A stretch of DNA of 64,000 nucleotides, from NCBI GenBank assembly GCA_905203475.1, contig CAJKWD010000002.1:1-64000 (forward strand), in the 5' to 3' direction. Source of the DNA: an uncultured Acholeplasmataceae bacterium. GTDB taxonomy: Bacteria > Bacillota_I > Bacilli_A > RF39 > UBA660. Positions 61,677 through 64,000 of this stretch are shown here, piece after piece. Both the position numbers and the translations under genes were made by a program. The notes below the pieces were generated by a model. The model made no database searches, was not told the DNA's origin, and saw only the letters and a program-made list of their open reading frames with translations. Each line of letters opens with the position of its first letter. Positions within the stretch are counted from its first letter, which is position 1.

Positions 61677-61721
61677 TATTCATGATATACTAAACATAAA
61701 TAATAATAGAAAGGAAAAAAT

Positions 61722-62186
61722 ATGGCAAAACTATTAGATAACGTATTTCGCGCCAATACGGGAGCAATTATCATCAATGAACAGAAACAAGTATTAGTAT
61801 TTGAAAGAAAACATATTTCTGGTGCTTGGCAATTTCCTCAAGGAGGAATAAATGAACACGAATTACCAATTAATACAATTTATCGTGAATTACAAGAAGA
61901 AACAGGAATTCAAAAAGAACAATTACAACTATTAGAAGAATATCCAGAATGGCTAACATATGAACTACCGAGCGAATATAGAAATGAAAAAACAGGAAGA
62001 GGCCAAACACAAAAATGGTTTTTATTTAGATGGAAGGGTGTTAATATTCCTTTTGAACAAGCTACTGATAAAGAATTCAGACAATGGAAATGGATATATA
62101 TGAAAGAATTATTAGAACTGATTCCAGAGTTTAGAAAGCCTGTATACCAGGCACTATATAATAAATGGAATTATTATATTTTATAA
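61722..62186 (+). CDS. rppH: Nudix hydrolase, RNA pyrophosphohydrolase RppH-like
   Basis: 154 residues. VFRANTGAIIINEQKQVLVFER, then GAWQFPQGGIN and the Nudix box GGINEHELPINTIYRELQEETGI match RppH/NudH, which removes pyrophosphate from mRNA 5' ends and exposes them to decay. RGQTQKWFLFRWKG is the later RppH-type strand. Its neighbour pnp degrades the same RNAs from the 3' end, so a link with RNA decay is plausible. The activity itself is inferred; dinucleoside polyphosphate hydrolysis is the alternative. AGAAAGG precedes ATG. Confidence 0.82.
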   Translation: MAKLLDNVFRANTGAIIINEQKQVLVFERKHISGAWQFPQGGINEHELPINTIYRELQEETGIQKEQLQLLEEYPEWLTYELPSEYRNEKTGRGQTQKWFLFRWKGVNIPFEQATDKEFRQWKWIYMKELLELIPEFRKPVYQALYNKWNYYIL

Positions 62187-62238
62187 ATTATACTAGTTAT
62201 TTCTATTTATTTCAGTTATAATAAAATAGGTGACGTTT

Positions 62239-63183
62239 ATGATGTACTTACTTTATGGGAAAGAAGAACTTTTAATTCAAAAAAAAATAGAGCAAATAAA
62301 AAAAGAAAATCACTTACAAGATCTAGATATCAATGAATATCAAATGGATACAGTTTCTTTAAAAGAAGCCATTGACGATGCCGAAACAGTTTCTTTTTTT
62401 AACGATAAAAAAGCAGTTATATTAAACCAATGTTATTTCTTGACCACTGCTAATAAAAAAAGCACTTTAGAGCAACCAATTGAATTATTAGAAGCATATA
62501 TTCAACATCCAAATCCAAGTACAATCTTTATCTGTATTGTCAATAGTGAAAAATTAGATGAACGTAAAAAGGTTGTAAAAACATTAAAAAAAGAAGCAAC
62601 AGTAGTAGAATGTAATCAAGTATCTAATATGAATCATTTTATTCGAGAATTATTTAAAAATTACTCTATATCCCAAGAAAATTTAAATTTATTTCAAAAG
62701 AGAGTAGGAAACCATTTAGAATTATTAGAACAGGAAGCAGAAAAATTAAAAATAGCAGCATTGGATGATAAGACAATTACTACTGAATTAATTGATGATT
62801 TAACAATTCAAACGATTGATTTAGATATTTTCTCATTAATAGAAGCAATTGTTAGTAAACGAAAAGAAAAAGCGATGACGATGTTAGATGAAATGATTAA
62901 AAGGGGAGAAGAGCCTATTATGATTTTAATTATGTTAGCTAATCAATTTCGTATTATTTATCAAGCAAAAGAGTTGTATCAAAAAGGGTATACAGAAAAA
63001 AATATTGCTAGTATGTTAAATATTCATCCATATCGTATCAAAAAAGCATTAGAAAAAGGACGAATGTTTTCTAGTGATGTTCTTCTTACTTATTTAAAAC
63101 AATTAGCAGAATTAGATTATCAAATAAAAAATGGAGAAATGAATAAACGATTAGGATTAGAATTATTTCTTTTAGGACTATAA
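62239..63183 (+). CDS. holA: DNA polymerase III delta subunit HolA
   Basis: Clamp-loader subunit of 314 residues from ATG 62239 (AGGTGACG upstream; a GTG at 62230 lies in that site). YLLYGKEELLIQKKIEQIKK opens the family domain; FFNDKKAVILNQCYFL, LEQEAEKLKIAA and IFSLIEAIVSKRKEKAMTML follow, with C-terminal helical collar MLNIHPYRIKKALEKGR. No Walker A, as expected for delta. The stop overlaps the convergent next gene by six bases. Confidence 0.88.
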   Translation: MMYLLYGKEELLIQKKIEQIKKENHLQDLDINEYQMDTVSLKEAIDDAETVSFFNDKKAVILNQCYFLTTANKKSTLEQPIELLEAYIQHPNPSTIFICIVNSEKLDERKKVVKTLKKEATVVECNQVSNMNHFIRELFKNYSISQENLNLFQKRVGNHLELLEQEAEKLKIAALDDKTITTELIDDLTIQTIDLDIFSLIEAIVSKRKEKAMTMLDEMIKRGEEPIMILIMLANQFRIIYQAKELYQKGYTEKNIASMLNIHPYRIKKALEKGRMFSSDVLLTYLKQLAELDYQIKNGEMNKRLGLELFLLGL

Positions 63184-64000
63184 GAGATGAGATATTTCAC
63201 TATTACCACAGTAAAAAGTATCAGTAAAGAGGGTTTTTCCCTCTTTTTTTAATACTACATGAAATATATCCATACTACCTTCATGAATCGTATCTGTCAT
63301 TTTACCTTCTTTAGGTGCATTTAAATGGTGTAATTGATTTTGTTTCCATATAATTGTTAATTCTTTGGTCCTCTTTTTGATATGAATCTGATATTGCTCG
63401 TTTTTGTATTTAAAGCTTGTTTTAGCTCCATTCCAAGTTGCAAAGACCTCTTGGTCTTTTTTTATCCTAAGTACGCAAATAAGACCATAAAAAGAAAAAA
63501 TAGGGAAAGGTATATGAGCATAGGAACAAAAAATAGTACAATCTTTATGTTTCTTAGCGTGATGAGATTCTAACCATAAATACTCTTTTGGAAAACTACG
63601 ACCATAATCTTTTTCAATATAACAAGTAGCTCCATCCATATCTATTTTTATATCATCAACAAATAACGTTCCTGTAACTTGACTACATAGTGAGATAATA
63701 CCATGATTACACTGCATATTCTTAAAATAAGAAAAAGGCCCCATAATTGTAGGAGCATACATACTTGTTTTTAACAAAGTAGGGGAATAGAGTTTTAAAT
63801 TACCAATATAATGATGTTGAATCGTCTTCAAGTTCAATATAATTTGATTTTCTTTAAAACAATTATCTCCTATTTGAATAAAAGATTGAGATGGAAAACA
63901 TACATGAGAGATAGAAAATTCAACGGTATCTGTAATTGACTCATTACTATCTAACACTTGAATATACCCCTTTTTTTCTTCCGTAAAAGAAACACTTGCT
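63178..64000 (-). CDS. Tocopherol cyclase-like family protein, N-terminus outside window
   Basis: Minus-strand frame still open at the right edge (upstream residues ASVSFTEEKKGYIQ precede VLDSNE), so the start lies beyond 64000; 273 residues are visible. The tract ATCYIEKDYGRSFPKEYLWLES resembles the tocopherol-cyclase family (PF14249) signature, with a lipocalin-like beta-rich remainder. In Bacillota such genes are of unknown function and are not evidence of tocopherol synthesis. It overlaps holA at the 3' end. Confidence 0.6.
   Translation of the reverse strand, partial: ASVSFTEEKKGYIQVLDSNESITDTVEFSISHVCFPSQSFIQIGDNCFKENQIILNLKTIQHHYIGNLKLYSPTLLKTSMYAPTIMGPFSYFKNMQCNHGIISLCSQVTGTLFVDDIKIDMDGATCYIEKDYGRSFPKEYLWLESHHAKKHKDCTIFCSYAHIPFPIFSFYGLICVLRIKKDQEVFATWNGAKTSFKYKNEQYQIHIKKRTKELTIIWKQNQLHHLNAPKEGKMTDTIHEGSMDIFHVVLKKEGKTLFTDTFYCGNSEISHLL
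63226..63250 (+). terminator. holA terminator lying inside the opposite gene
   Basis: AAAGAGGG-TTTTT-CCCTCTTT with T7, inside the last codons of the convergent gene on the minus strand. Confidence 0.75.

Noticed and set aside
63178..64000. Evidence of vitamin E synthesis from the tocopherol-cyclase-like gene
   Set aside because: Only the family resemblance is visible; no other tocopherol gene is present and Bacillota members are not known to make it.
1..64000. tRNA or rRNA genes, IS elements, phage genes, replication origin
   Set aside because: No cloverleaf with a typical T-arm, no transposase or integrase frames, no attachment-site duplications and no DnaA-box cluster were seen.

Overview
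The window is AT-rich (roughly one third G+C by eye) and comes from a spore-forming, Gram-positive-type member of the Bacillota. Gene content and order are Bacilli-like: spoIIGA-sigE after ftsAZ, sigG, ylmC, lexA-(small SOS gene)-tkt-sirA-yneF, and yrzE-yrbG-spoVB-comN-secDF-rel-dtd-hisS-aspS all match arrangements known from Bacillus relatives. UGA is used as a normal stop. Typical start sites are preceded by AGGTGA- or GGAGG-type ribosome binding sites. No tRNA, rRNA, IS element, phage gene or CRISPR array was recognised. I cannot name the genus; a low-GC gut-type Bacilli/Erysipelotrichia lineage is plausible.

Layout. 1-2799: 3' part of a giant surface protein whose C-terminal C-type-lectin-like end carries a sharply GC-rich patch, the signature of a diversity-generating retroelement (DGR) variable region; no reverse transcriptase or template repeat is in the window. 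2885-3906: rhodanese lipoprotein and pentapeptide-repeat protein. 3976-9717: VncRS/Bce-like two-component system with an ABC exporter and, between them, a membrane-anchored VanY-like protein lacking its zinc ligands. 9807-17193: envelope and division genes (PdaC-like deacetylase, murG, murB, ftsQ, ftsA, ftsZ). 17323-17417: an unrecognised terminator-ended small RNA. 17477-18952: spoIIGA-sigE behind tandem Spo0A boxes. 19008-28666: an accessory surface island (PMT-type glycosyltransferase and three giant prepilin-like proteins) that splits sigE from sigG and ylmC; two perfect 968-bp direct repeats flank sigG.

28725-34333: ylmC, a GT4 glycosyltransferase, apbE, lspA, rluD and a GluP-type rhomboid. 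34372-38598: Nudix gene, lexA with two SOS boxes, a 48-residue SOS membrane peptide, tkt, sirA behind a Spo0A box, and yneF. 38631-44151: class-I amidotransferase, murF, yrzE, yrbG, tsaC, spoVB. 44211-45402: a leader with a G9 tract and a terminator in front of a lectin-like surface protein. 45540-50736: comN, secDF, rel, dtd. 51915-55753: a T-box leader whose specifier region reads GACAU, then nitroreductase, hisS (with a His/Cys-rich tail), aspS of the short archaeal type, and an unknown gene. 55819-64000: gmk, an ATP-grasp protein, an unknown repeat protein, rpsO with a structured leader, pnp, rppH-like, holA, and a partial tocopherol-cyclase-like gene running off the end.

Together the window combines a conserved growth, division and sporulation backbone with two accessory surface loci. 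Its most interesting candidates are the DGR-type variable region, the possible phase-variable attenuator at 44234-44412, the pseudo-VanY protein, the direct repeats around sigG, and the overlapping Asp/His T-box specifier. No computation was run; all similarities are read by eye.
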